From Cellulomonas humilata (GTDB taxonomy: Bacteria; Actinomycetota; Actinomycetes; Actinomycetales; Cellulomonadaceae), in the NCBI RefSeq assembly GCF_013359775.1, contig NZ_JABMCI010000069.1, forward strand, positions 124,001-188,000: a stretch of DNA of 64,000 nt, read 5' to 3'. The notes under the pieces are model-generated. The model was not told where the DNA came from and did not search any database. It saw only the letters and a list, made by a program, of their open reading frames with translations. Made by a program: the position numbers and the translations under genes. Of this stretch, positions 37,201-44,600 are shown one piece after another (the first letter of the stretch is position 1; each line of letters begins with the position of its first letter).

Positions 37201-37820
37201 CCGGCGGCTACCAGCTGGTGGGCCGCACGGTGCCCATCTGGTCCGGGCACCGGCAGCGGGGGGTCTTCGAACCCGGCAAGCCCTGGCTGCTCCGGTTCTT
37301 CGACCGGGTCGTCTGGCACCCCGTCGCGGCCGACGAGCTGCTCACCCAGCGCGACGCGTTCGCTGCGGGCCGGCTCGACGTCGAGGTGGAGCACGGCACG
37401 TTCTCCTACCGCGAGCACCTGGAGCTCCTGACCGAGCACGCCGACGACATCGCCGAGTTCCAGGCACGCCAGGCCGCCGCCTTCGCCGACGAGCGCGCAG
37501 CCTGGGAGCTGGCGGGAGAGTTCGACGCCCCCACCGAGGAGCCCGCGCACGCGGGGGACCTGGGTGCCGGGCCCGGCGAGATCGAGCTGCTCGACGGCTG
37601 CGTGCTGGTCGAGGCGCCCATGGTCGGCAGCGTCTGGCGGATCGAGGCGCAGGCCGGCGAGCAGGTCAAGGAGGGCGACCTGATCGTCGCGCTGGAGGCC
37701 ATGAAGCTCGAGCTCGGCGTCACCGCGCCCGCCGACGGGACCGTGCTCAAGGTCCTCGTCACACCGGGGCAGCACGTCGCGCCCGGCGCGCCGCTCGCGA
37801 TCTTGGCGGTGGGTGCGTGA
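34218..37820 (+). CDS. uca: urea carboxylase, biotin-dependent
   Basis: 1200 aa single-chain enzyme that carboxylates urea to allophanate with ATP and bicarbonate. The order is: biotin-carboxylase domain (LLVANRGEIAVRILRSA at the start, KAVGGGGGIGMQ ATP loop, EVNTRLQVEHPVTE catalytic loop) to about residue 445; KipA-like and KipI-like carboxyltransferase domains (about 450-1090; GDTPILLGPDGPSLGGFACP and SLHVHVDPAVLGVR are typical); and a C-terminal biotinyl domain with VALEAMKLELG, whose Lys is biotinylated. Length equals the bacterial family. The GTG start has GGGGGA upstream. It overlaps the allophanate hydrolase start (GTGA). Confidence 0.94.
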   Translation: MFDTLLVANRGEIAVRILRSARELGLKTVAVYSDADAAAPHVRLADVAVRLGPAAAGESYLRPELVLHAAAESGAGAIHPGYGFLSENAQFAREVEAAGLAFVGPTPAQLSVFGDKHQAREAAAAAGVPLVAGSGLLGSVEEALAAASVVGYPVMVKAVGGGGGIGMQACADADQLVAAFDRVQRLAAASFGSAGVFLERFVSRARHLEVQVFGDGVGRVVSLGDRDCSLQRRNQKVVEEAPAPALPDDVRAMLHESARALTASVAYRSAGTVEYVYDVDRGEASFLEVNTRLQVEHPVTEAVTRVDLVAWMLQLAQGDVSFLNGVPDEGPAVVGHAVEVRVYAEDPRKDYQPSAGLLTEVVYPDDPAVRVDAWAETGQQVTSHYDPMLAKVIVHAADRSAAFAASAEALAATRFTGVQTNLPLLREAVRQPDVLAAEHTTGTLAGVTDDEPYIDVVRPGVMTTVQDWPGRLGYWDVGISPSGPMDDLSFRLGNRALGNPEGAPGLECTLTGPRLRFSHETVVCVTGAPAPVTVDGAAVPQWEPVTIPAGAVLDVGAPFDAGLRTYVLLRGGLDVPLYLGSASTFSMGGFGGYTGRALVVGDTLVPGVPDGPDPVAVPEDLRPQLVHEWEVAVQEGPQPAPSYFTPADMDMFYEATWQVQTHANRTGIRLTGPKPQWARPDGGEAGLHPSNLHDNPYSVGALNVSGDTPILLGPDGPSLGGFACPLTVVVGHRWKMGQIRPGDTVRLLPVPDATADALRTDDALRASAHLGPDVLTGPDGDDGVLARVAGTPDVVYLRGGDDNVLVEYGPMVLDLGLRMRVHALGEALKGTPGVIDITPGVRSLHVHVDPAVLGVRALVDVLVGLEASLPATEDLVVPSRRIHLPLSFDDPVIAEAVARYQAGVRPEAPWLPSNIEFVRRINGLPSTDDVFDTMMAAEYLVLGLGDVYLGAPLAVPLDPRHRLMTTKYNPARTWTAADTVGLGGQYLCVYGMDSPGGYQLVGRTVPIWSGHRQRGVFEPGKPWLLRFFDRVVWHPVAADELLTQRDAFAAGRLDVEVEHGTFSYREHLELLTEHADDIAEFQARQAAAFADERAAWELAGEFDAPTEEPAHAGDLGAGPGEIELLDGCVLVEAPMVGSVWRIEAQAGEQVKEGDLIVALEAMKLELGVTAPADGTVLKVLVTPGQHVAPGAPLAILAVGA

Positions 37821-39565
37821 CGGGGACGACGATGGACGGCGTGACGAGCGAGACGCGGGTGTCGGCAGCTGTCGGGGTGGCCGAGGCGCGCGTCCGTGCC
37901 GCGTACGCGCGGATCTCCGAGGTCGACCGGCCGGAGGTCTGGATCGCGCTCCTCCCGGAGCAGGTGGCTCTCGAGTCTGCCCGAGAGGTCGATGCCCGCC
38001 GCGCCGCCGGCGCCATCCTCCCGCTCGCGGGGCGCACGGTGGCGGTCAAGGACAACATCGACGTCGCCGGGGTCCCGACGACCGCCGCGTGCCCGTCCTA
38101 CGCCACGGGGCCCGCGACCCTCACCGCTGCCGCGGTGCAGGCCCTGGTCGACGCGGGCGCCGTGGTGCTCGGCAAGACCAACCTCGACCAGTTCGCCACC
38201 GGGCTCGTCGGGGTCCGCAGCCCGTACGGCGCTGTCCGGCACGCCACCCTGCCCGAGCGTGTCTCCGGGGGGTCCAGCTCCGGGTCGGCCGTCGCCGTGG
38301 CGCTCGGCATCGCCGACATCGGGATCGGCACGGACACCGCCGGGTCGGGCCGCGTGCCGGCCGCGTTCGGGGGGCTGGTAGGTATCAAGACGACCCTCGG
38401 CCTCGTGCCGACCACGGGCGTCGTCCCCGCCTGCCGGAACTACGACGTGGTCACCACCTTCACGCGGGACCTGGAGCTCGGCGTCCTGGCCACCCGGACG
38501 ATGACCGGCGCCGACCCGCTCGACCCGGTGCGCCGCCCGTGGCCTGCGGACGTGCGGCTGGGACTGCGCACCGCGCCCGTGGTGGCGATCCCGCGCGACG
38601 CGGACGTGGCCTCCCTCTCGGCCGGCTGGCGAGCCGCGTTCGACGCCGCCGTCCAGGCGGTCCGCGCGGTCGGTGGGCAGGTCAGGACCGTGGACATCTC
38701 GGGGATGCTCGCCGCCGCCCGGCTGCTCTACGACGGCGCGATCGTCGCGGAGCGCTACGAGGCCGTCGGGGCGTTCCTCGCCGACGCGCCCGACGCCGAC
38801 CCGACCGTGCGGTCGATCATCCTGGCCGGCCGCGACGCCCCGGCCCACGCCTACGTCACCGACCGGGCACGGCTGGCCGCGGCCAAGGTCGAGGCGGCGG
38901 CCGTGCTGGACGGCTGCGACCTGCTCCTGCTGCCCACCACCACGGAGCACCCGACGATCGCCGCCGTGCAGGCCGACCCGGTGGCCATCAACCGACGCCT
39001 CGGCACGTACACCAACTTCGTCAACCTGCTCGACATGGCGGCCGTCGCGATCCCCGCCGGGACGGCGGACGGGGGACCGTTCGGGATCACCCTGGTGTCG
39101 CGCGCGTTCGACGACCAGCTGGCGGTCGATCTCGCGGCACGGATGCTGGGCGTCGAGGGCGCGCTCCTCGTCGAGGACGGTGTCGACGTCCTCGTGGTCG
39201 GCGCCCACCTGCGCGGCCAGCCCTTGAACCGGGAGCTGGAGGAGCTCGGTGCGCGGTTCGGCCGCCCGGTCCGGACGTCGGACGCCTACCGCCTGGTCGC
39301 CCTCGACACCCACCCCCGCAAGCCCGGCCTGCTGCGCGTGGGTCCCGGCGCGGGGGCGCCGATCGCGGGCGAGGTGTGGCGGCTGTCGGCCGGCGCGCTG
39401 GGCAGGATGCTCGCCGGCCTGCCCGCTCCGATGATGCTGGGTCAGGTCGAGCTCGCGGACGGCTCGTGGGTGGTCGGCTTCGGCTGCACCGCGGAGGCGG
39501 GCACCGCCGGGGCCGACATCACCGAGACGGGCGGCTGGGTGGAGGCCCTGCGGCGCGGCCTCTGA
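37817..39565 (+). CDS. atzF: allophanate hydrolase (AtzF type)
   Basis: 582 aa. The N-terminal amidase-signature domain has the Ser-cisSer-Lys triad (Lys in TVAVKDNIDVAG, SGGSSSGSAVAVA, DTAGSGRVPAAF), cleaving allophanate to two ammonia and two CO2. The C-terminal domain (about residues 460-582; VVGAHLRGQPLNRELEELGARF, ETWRL-like GEVWRLSAGALGRML) is the allophanate-hydrolase decarboxylase domain. With urea carboxylase it gives nickel-free, ATP-dependent ureolysis. The start at the overlapping GTG (37817) or ATG 37832; the former is chosen for coupling. Confidence 0.94.
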   Translation: MTGTTMDGVTSETRVSAAVGVAEARVRAAYARISEVDRPEVWIALLPEQVALESAREVDARRAAGAILPLAGRTVAVKDNIDVAGVPTTAACPSYATGPATLTAAAVQALVDAGAVVLGKTNLDQFATGLVGVRSPYGAVRHATLPERVSGGSSSGSAVAVALGIADIGIGTDTAGSGRVPAAFGGLVGIKTTLGLVPTTGVVPACRNYDVVTTFTRDLELGVLATRTMTGADPLDPVRRPWPADVRLGLRTAPVVAIPRDADVASLSAGWRAAFDAAVQAVRAVGGQVRTVDISGMLAAARLLYDGAIVAERYEAVGAFLADAPDADPTVRSIILAGRDAPAHAYVTDRARLAAAKVEAAAVLDGCDLLLLPTTTEHPTIAAVQADPVAINRRLGTYTNFVNLLDMAAVAIPAGTADGGPFGITLVSRAFDDQLAVDLAARMLGVEGALLVEDGVDVLVVGAHLRGQPLNRELEELGARFGRPVRTSDAYRLVALDTHPRKPGLLRVGPGAGAPIAGEVWRLSAGALGRMLAGLPAPMMLGQVELADGSWVVGFGCTAEAGTAGADITETGGWVEALRRGL

Positions 39566-39576
39566 ACACCCGAGCG

Positions 39577-39852
39577 CTACCGGTGCCTGGTGCGGTCCCG
39601 GGCAGGTATCCGGAGCCCGGACGCGCGCAGGCGCCGGATCAGCTCCTTGGCGCTCACCAGCTCGGCGCCGAGCGCCACCAGCTCCTCGATCCGCTGGTCC
39701 GGAACGTCGTAGTGGTCGAGGTCGAACCCCCGTGGCGGGATCCCGGCCCGGGACGCGAACGCGTGCAGCTCCTCCAGCGACGAGTCGCTGACCAGGTGGC
39801 CCCAGAGCATGCCGTGGTTCGGCCACATCGGGGGGTCCACCAGCACGGTCAC
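39577..39852 (-). CDS. DUF4031 protein
   Basis: 91 aa. MTVLVDPPMWPNHGMLWGHLVSDSSLEELHAFASRAGIPPRGFDLDHYDVP is the DUF4031 signature, with conserved His/Asp residues suggestive of metal binding. The remainder (LGAELVSAKELIRRLRASGLR) is helical and basic. A small cytoplasmic protein of unknown role, common in actinobacteria. It converges on the allophanate hydrolase gene with 11 nt between stops. Confidence 0.88.
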   Translation of the reverse strand: MTVLVDPPMWPNHGMLWGHLVSDSSLEELHAFASRAGIPPRGFDLDHYDVPDQRIEELVALGAELVSAKELIRRLRASGLRIPARDRTRHR

Positions 39853-39882
39853 GGCTCGAGCGTAGGCACGGGTGTGCGGTCC

Positions 39883-40173
39883 TCACACGCTGAACAGGCG
39901 GGATGCCTGCGACTCGGCCTCCGCGTAGGTGCGCGCCGCCGACTGCATCGCGGCCACGATCTGCTCCAGCGACGCGTCGAGCCGCGCCTCCGTGGCCGAC
40001 CAGTCGGTGAGCACACCGGCGAAGGCGGTCGCGGCGGCGCCCCGCCACGAGCCCTGGAGGTCGGCGAGCTGCCGGTGCATCGCGGCGACCTCGCTACGGA
40101 TGGTGCCCGCGCGCGCCTGGACGCTCGCCGCCGCCGTCGCGACCTGCGCACTGTCGACCTCGTACCTGCTCAT
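39883..40173 (-). CDS. WXG100-family (ESAT-6-like) protein
   Basis: 96 aa two-helix hairpin: MSRYEVDSAQVATAAASVQARAGTIRSEVAAMHRQLADL, then the turn GSWRGAAATAF (W-x-G with one residue between), then a second helix ending in ARTYAEAESQASRLFSV. The length and WxG turn fit substrates of type VII (ESX) secretion. No ESX apparatus or partner gene is near, so it is an orphan. GGAGG lies 5 nt before the ATG. Possibly co-transcribed with DUF4031, 30 nt downstream. Confidence 0.85.
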   Translation of the reverse strand: MSRYEVDSAQVATAAASVQARAGTIRSEVAAMHRQLADLQGSWRGAAATAFAGVLTDWSATEARLDASLEQIVAAMQSAARTYAEAESQASRLFSV

Positions 40174-40514
40174 GGGACCTCCGTCGTCGAGGCCGGGTGA
40201 TCCCGGCGCTGGTCGAGGACGCTACGAGGGCCGCGAGCCGAGCGGGTGGTGGTCGGTGTCATCGGTGCGAGTGCGCGCGGCCCGATGGGGCTGTGGGCGG
40301 CTGGGCGGCCCGACAGGGCGGGGTGCGGGCGGTTGCACCCGGCGGTCCGTCCCCGGTCGGGGTGCCGCTGCACCCCGACCCGGGACCGACCAGCTCTCAG
40401 TCACACATTCGCAGCCCGACCAAGGACCAGCAGAACGAGGCACGCGAGAGCGCTCCCACAGCGTACTACGCCACGACTCCGGGACCGCCCCCGCACGACA
40501 CCGCGTTCAGCCGG
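40174..40514. other. gene-free region with hairpins
   Basis: No supported gene in 341 bp. It holds a perfect 11-bp hairpin GGTCGGGGTGC/GCACCCCGACC (40355-40380, CGCT loop), likely the terminator of the HD-domain gene, and a GGGTGC/GCACCC pair (40321-40340). The left end should hold the WXG100 promoter, but no clear -10/-35 was seen. Confidence 0.5.
40355..40380 (-). terminator. hairpin terminator of the HD-domain gene
   Basis: Perfect 11-bp stem GGTCGGGGTGC / GCACCCCGACC with loop CGCT, about 135 nt after the HD-domain gene's stop on the minus strand. The distance is long, so the assignment is tentative. Confidence 0.5.
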
Positions 40515-41321
40515 TCAGGAGCGTGCGGCGGTCGAGTCCTCGGTGCCGCGCTCGGCGCCCACGGTGTGCTCGGCCGTGTGCTCGGTGCCGCGTTCGGTAC
40601 CCCGCTCGGCCGCGGCCGTCGCAGCGGCGGCGTCGATCGCGCGGAGCTCCTTCTCCAGCCGCTGGAGCTCGCCGGACAGGTTCTGCCGCGCGGGCTCCTC
40701 CCACGCCGACCCCAGCGGGCTGACGAACAGGGACGGCCGGGCGAGCAGCTTGTGCAGGATGCGCACCCGGGCGCGCAGGTAGTCCTCGACCGGCAGGTGC
40801 GAGTACTCGGTGCGGATGTCCTGCACGTACGCCTTGTACTTCTGCGGCTCGGTGGCGAGCATGGCCAGGTCGGCGTCGCAGAGCACCGCGCAGTCGAAGT
40901 CCGACGGGTTGGGTGCGTGCCGGACCAGGGCGACGACGAGGTCGTGCACGCGCTGGGCGCGGGCCTCGGGGACGCCCAGGGCCAGCAGCTCGTCGAACGC
41001 CAGCCGGGCGCTGGCGATCTCGTCCTCGCCGCCACGGTTGGCGTAGGCCTTGCGGTCGGCGGCGTCGAAGATGGCGCCGTGGTACCAGGCGGCCAGGCGC
41101 ACGACGTCGGGCTGGTGGGTCTCCTCGACCAGCTCGTCGACACGGATGAGCACGTCGACCAGGTGCTTCAGGTTGTGGAACGACCGTCCGGGCGAGCCCC
41201 ACCGGTCCACCAGCGCCTGCCCGGCGTCGCGGATCTGCTCGGTGGGAGCGGTGGCACCGGCCCCGACGGCACTGCGCACGAACGCGGACAACAACCACTG
41301 CGGTGCGTCATGGACGCCCAT
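40515..41321 (-). CDS. HD-domain metal-dependent phosphohydrolase-like protein
   Basis: 268 aa. The segment RSFHNLKHLVDVLIRVDEL then LAAWYHGAIFDAADRKAYANRGGEDE gives His and Asp ligands of an HD-like fold of the COG4339 type, and VHDLVVALVRHAPNPSDFDCAVLCDADLAMLA adds more His/Asp residues. The family's substrate is unknown. The last 35 residues (AAERGTERGTEHTAEHTVGAERGTEDST) are a low-complexity repeat coded by near-tandem 12-24 bp units, probably disordered. It follows the histidine kinase region on the same strand but in a separate transcription unit. Confidence 0.8.
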   Translation of the reverse strand: MGVHDAPQWLLSAFVRSAVGAGATAPTEQIRDAGQALVDRWGSPGRSFHNLKHLVDVLIRVDELVEETHQPDVVRLAAWYHGAIFDAADRKAYANRGGEDEIASARLAFDELLALGVPEARAQRVHDLVVALVRHAPNPSDFDCAVLCDADLAMLATEPQKYKAYVQDIRTEYSHLPVEDYLRARVRILHKLLARPSLFVSPLGSAWEEPARQNLSGELQRLEKELRAIDAAAATAAAERGTERGTEHTAEHTVGAERGTEDSTAARS

Positions 41322-41364
41322 GAATCAGCCTTCGTCCGACGGTAGGAACCCGCCATGGTAGCCC

Positions 41365-42894
41365 TCAGGACTGTGACTCGTGGGCCGGAGCGGGGAGGGT
41401 GACGCGGACCGTGGTCCCGCCCCCGGGTGTCTGCGACAGGAGCACCGACCCGGAGTGCGCGTCGACGATCGCGGCGACGATCGCCATGCCCAGCCCCGCG
41501 CCCCCGGAGTCGCGCCCGCGGCTGGCGTCCACCCGGTAGAACCGCTCGAACACGCGCGCCGCGTGCTCCGGGTCGATGCCGGGCCCGTGGTCGCGCACCT
41601 CCAGGGCACCCTCGCCGGTGGGCAGCATCCCGACCGCGATCTCGACCGGGGTGCCGGGCGGGGTGTGCTGGACGGTGTTGCCGACGAGGTTGGCCAGCAC
41701 CTGACGCAGCCGCGACTCCTCGCCGACGACGACGCACGGCGCGCCCGCGGCCCCGTCGACCAGCGGGACCAGCCGCGTCGAGCGGGACGGGTCGAGGGCG
41801 TGCAGGTCGCTGACCGCGTCCGCGGCGAGCACGGTGAGGTCCACGGGGCCGGTGCGCAGGGGGCGGCCCTCGTCGAGGCGGGCGAGCGCGAGCAGGTCCT
41901 CGACCAGCGCGCCCATGCGGGTGGCCGACTGCTCGATGCGGCGCAGGGTGTCGTCCACCTGGTCGGTCGTGGTCAGGGCACCCATCCGGTACAGCTCGCC
42001 GTAGCCGCGGATGGTTGCCAGCGGGGTCCGCAGCTCGTGGGAGGCGTCGGCGACGAACCGGCGCATCCGGGCCTCCGACGCGGACTGCGCCCCGAAGGCC
42101 TGCTCGATCTGCGCGAGCATCCCGTTCAGGGCGGCGCTGAGCCGGCCCACCTCGGTGTGCTCGGGCCCCGACGGCACGCGTTGCGTGAGGTCGCCTGCGG
42201 CGATCGCCGCGGCGGTCGTCTCGATCTCCCGCAGCGGCTTGAGCGAGCGACGGACCGCCCAGGCGCCCGCGACCGCGCCCAGGAGCACGATGCCCAGCCC
42301 GCTGAGCAGCAGCACGAGAGTCATCCGGCGCACCGTGTGCTGGATGTCGCCGAGGGGGAGCGCGATGACCGCGGTGCCGACCGTCCCGTCCCGCATCGTG
42401 AAGTTGTAGGCCACCACGCGCCACTGCGAGCCCGGCTGCGTGGAGGAGACCGTGAAGGGGTCGCCATGGCGGGCGGTCGCCTGGTCGATGCTCATCGACG
42501 GCACGTTCGGTGTGCCGTACTGGTCGCGGGTGGTCTCCGAGAGGATCGGCAGCTCGTCGTCGTCGACCGCGTACCGCAGGTAGTAGTCGCTCGGCGTGTA
42601 GAACGGGTTGCCGCTGATGTCGAGCTGGCTCAGCCGCTGCGTCGCCACCTGGGTGCCCTCGGTCTGGAGCTTGGTGTCCACCTGGCCGACGAGCGTCCCC
42701 TCGAGCAGGGCCGCGCTGGTGGCCCCGGCGAGCACCAGCCCGAACGCGAGCAGGACCGTGACGATGCCGACCAGGCGGGTGACCAGGGGGACGCCCGCCC
42801 AGCGGTCGCGGAGCGCGCCCAGCGGGCGTCCTGGGGGCGCGGTCTCCGCGATCTGCGCGGTGTCGTCGGGTGCCGTCGGGGCCGTCGTGCTCAC
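41365..42894 (-). CDS. OmpR-type sensor histidine kinase
   Basis: 509 aa. Two transmembrane helices (about residues 40-62 and 175-200) flank an extracytoplasmic domain of about 110 residues. HAMP follows (RRSLKPLREIETTAAAIAAGDLTQRVP), then the HisKA box FVADASHELRTPLATIRGYGEL with phospho-acceptor His, N box NLVGNTVQHTP, G1 VRDHGPGIDPEHAARVFERFYRVD and G2 GGAGLGMAIV. The architecture matches actinobacterial TcrY/TrcS-type kinases. The start overlaps the response regulator stop by 4 nt. Signal unknown. Confidence 0.94.
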   Translation of the reverse strand: MSTTAPTAPDDTAQIAETAPPGRPLGALRDRWAGVPLVTRLVGIVTVLLAFGLVLAGATSAALLEGTLVGQVDTKLQTEGTQVATQRLSQLDISGNPFYTPSDYYLRYAVDDDELPILSETTRDQYGTPNVPSMSIDQATARHGDPFTVSSTQPGSQWRVVAYNFTMRDGTVGTAVIALPLGDIQHTVRRMTLVLLLSGLGIVLLGAVAGAWAVRRSLKPLREIETTAAAIAAGDLTQRVPSGPEHTEVGRLSAALNGMLAQIEQAFGAQSASEARMRRFVADASHELRTPLATIRGYGELYRMGALTTTDQVDDTLRRIEQSATRMGALVEDLLALARLDEGRPLRTGPVDLTVLAADAVSDLHALDPSRSTRLVPLVDGAAGAPCVVVGEESRLRQVLANLVGNTVQHTPPGTPVEIAVGMLPTGEGALEVRDHGPGIDPEHAARVFERFYRVDASRGRDSGGAGLGMAIVAAIVDAHSGSVLLSQTPGGGTTVRVTLPAPAHESQS

Positions 42895-43610
42895 GTCGAC
42901 TCGCGCAGCAGGTAGCCCACGCCGCGCTTGGTGTGGATGAGCGGGGGCAGCCGGGACCCGTCCGGCCCGTCGATCTGGTCCACCTTCCGGCGCAGGTAGG
43001 AGATGTAGGACTCGACGATGTTGGCGTCGCCGCCCCAGTCGTACTGCCAGACGTGGTCGAGGATCTGCGACTTCGACAGCACCCGGCCCGGGTTGAGCAT
43101 GAGGTAGCGCAGGAGCTTGAACTCGGTGGGGGACAGGTCCACCGCGTGGCCGGCGCGGACCACCTCGTGGGAGTCCTCGTCCAGCTCGAGGTCCGCGTAC
43201 CGGAGCACGCTGCCGTCGTCGGCGAGGCCCGGCCGCGTCCGGCGCAGGACCGCGCGGATGCGGGCGACGACCTCCTCCAGGCTGAACGGCTTGGTCACGT
43301 AGTCGTCGCCGCCGACCGTCAGGCCCTGCACCTTGTCGGCCGTGTCGTCGCGCGCGGTGAGGAACAGGACCGGGACGTGCTGGCCCTTCTCGCGCAGGCG
43401 TCGGGTGACCGTGAACCCGTCCATGTCGGGGAGCATCACGTCCAGCACCACCAGGTCCGGCTCGACCTCGCGCGCGAGGCGCAGGGCGGAGCCCCCGTCG
43501 GCGGCGGCGTAGACCTCGAAGCCGGCGAAGCGCAGCGACGTGGCCAGCAGCTCGCGGATGTTCGGCTCGTCGTCGACGACGAGCAGACGTGCCTCCGGGG
43601 GTGTGGACAT
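42891..43610 (-). CDS. OmpR-family response regulator
   Basis: 239 aa. The receiver domain has VVDDEPNIRE, phospho-acceptor Asp in VVLDVMLPDMDG, LFLTARDD and YVTKPFS. A winged-helix trans_reg_C domain follows (LSPTEFKLLRYLMLNPGRVLSKSQILDHVWQYDWGGDANIVESYISYLRRKVD ... IHTKRGVGYLL). It resembles TcrX/TrcR-type regulators. First gene of the two-component operon. GTTCGCT direct repeats 30 nt upstream may be its own binding site. Confidence 0.95.
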   Translation of the reverse strand: MSTPPEARLLVVDDEPNIRELLATSLRFAGFEVYAAADGGSALRLAREVEPDLVVLDVMLPDMDGFTVTRRLREKGQHVPVLFLTARDDTADKVQGLTVGGDDYVTKPFSLEEVVARIRAVLRRTRPGLADDGSVLRYADLELDEDSHEVVRAGHAVDLSPTEFKLLRYLMLNPGRVLSKSQILDHVWQYDWGGDANIVESYISYLRRKVDQIDGPDGSRLPPLIHTKRGVGYLLREST

Positions 43611-43638
43611 CCTCCGATTCTCCGCCCGGAGCCTGGGA

Positions 43639-43665
43639 GTTCGCTGGGTGAATGCGGGGTTCGCT
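43639..43665. promoter_or_regulatory. GTTCGCT direct repeats upstream of the response regulator
   Basis: GTTCGCT at 43639-43645 and again at 43659-43665, 20 bp apart (about two helical turns), each followed by a GAATG. OmpR-type regulators bind such direct repeats, so autoregulation is plausible. Confidence 0.4.
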
Positions 43666-43792
43666 CGAATGTGATGACGCGCACGCGTGACAGATTCATC
43701 CGGTCGGCAAAGATGGACGAGCGACCTGGAAGCGGACAGATCGGACGGCCGTTCGTTGCGGGATCGGGGTTCGGCGGGGGTACCGTCTCCGC

Positions 43793-44548
43793 GTGACCCT
43801 CCCCTTCTCCGGTGGCCCCCGGCCGGTCGTCACCGTCATCCAGAGCTCTCCCGACGTCCCGCTCGACCGCTTCGGCGAGTGGCTCGGCGACGTCGAGCTG
43901 CGCATCGTCGCGGCCTTCGCCGGTGAGAGCGTTCCCGCGGTCGACCAGGTGGGCGACGGACTCGTCGTCCTCGGCGGCCACATGTCCGCGCACGACGACG
44001 CCACCGCCGTCTGGCTGCCGGAGCTGCGCGCGCTGCTCGCGGACGCCAGCGCGCAGGGCGTCCCGACGCTCGGCATCTGCCTCGGTGCCCAGCTGCTCGC
44101 CGCGGCGCGCGGCGGCCGCGTGCAGGTGGCGGCCCCTCCGGGACGCGAGTCCGGCGTCGTCGACGTGCGCTGGCGGCCCGAGGCCACCGGCGACGTGGTC
44201 GTCGGTGCCGTCGCGGCCCTGGCCGACGCCCGGCACGCCACGCCGCAGCCGAGCATGCACGCGGACGCCGTCGTGGACCTGCCGCGCGGTGCGGTCTGGC
44301 TGGCGTCGTCGGCCATGTACCCGTACCAGGCCTTCCGCATCGGCTCCGCCTGGGGCGTGCAGTTCCACCCCGAGGCCGGCGCGGACACGCTGCGCGGCTG
44401 GGCCGACGGGCACGACGACGTCGACACCGACGCCGTCCTCGCGGCCTACGCTGCCCGCCAGGGCGAGGTCGAGGCCGTGGGCCGCACGCTCGCCGAGTCG
44501 TTCGCCGCGCACGTGCGCGCGACCGCGCAGGAGCCCGTCTCCGCCTGA
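43793..44548 (+). CDS. class I glutamine amidotransferase (GuaA N-domain-like)
   Basis: 251 aa free-standing triad amidotransferase. The nucleophile elbow is GICLGAQLLAAARGG with the catalytic Cys, and the His is in WGVQFHPEAG. VLGGHMSAHDD forms the oxyanion strand. There is no synthetase domain, so it belongs to the stand-alone group related to gamma-glutamyl hydrolases of polyamine or amino-acid conjugates; the substrate is not predictable. The GTG lies 6 nt after TACCGT, consistent with a leaderless mRNA. A strong hairpin follows the stop. Confidence 0.9.
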   Translation: MTLPFSGGPRPVVTVIQSSPDVPLDRFGEWLGDVELRIVAAFAGESVPAVDQVGDGLVVLGGHMSAHDDATAVWLPELRALLADASAQGVPTLGICLGAQLLAAARGGRVQVAAPPGRESGVVDVRWRPEATGDVVVGAVAALADARHATPQPSMHADAVVDLPRGAVWLASSAMYPYQAFRIGSAWGVQFHPEAGADTLRGWADGHDDVDTDAVLAAYAARQGEVEAVGRTLAESFAAHVRATAQEPVSA

Positions 44549-44557
44549 CCGGACAGC

Positions 44558-44591
44558 AGAGCGCCCGACCCCTGCGGGGGTCGGGCGCTCT
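44558..44591. terminator. bidirectional terminator between the amidotransferase gene and pspA
   Basis: Perfect 15-bp stem AGAGCGCCCGACCCC (44558-44572) / GGGGTCGGGCGCTCT (44577-44591) with a 4-nt loop between convergent genes. The strongest hairpin in the window. Confidence 0.88.
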
Positions 44592-44600
44592 CGTCGTGCG

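Noticed and set aside
34101-37775. 1224-codon open frame opposite urea carboxylase
   Set aside because: Antisense shadow: no domain, His/Arg/Val-rich composition typical of reverse GC codons.
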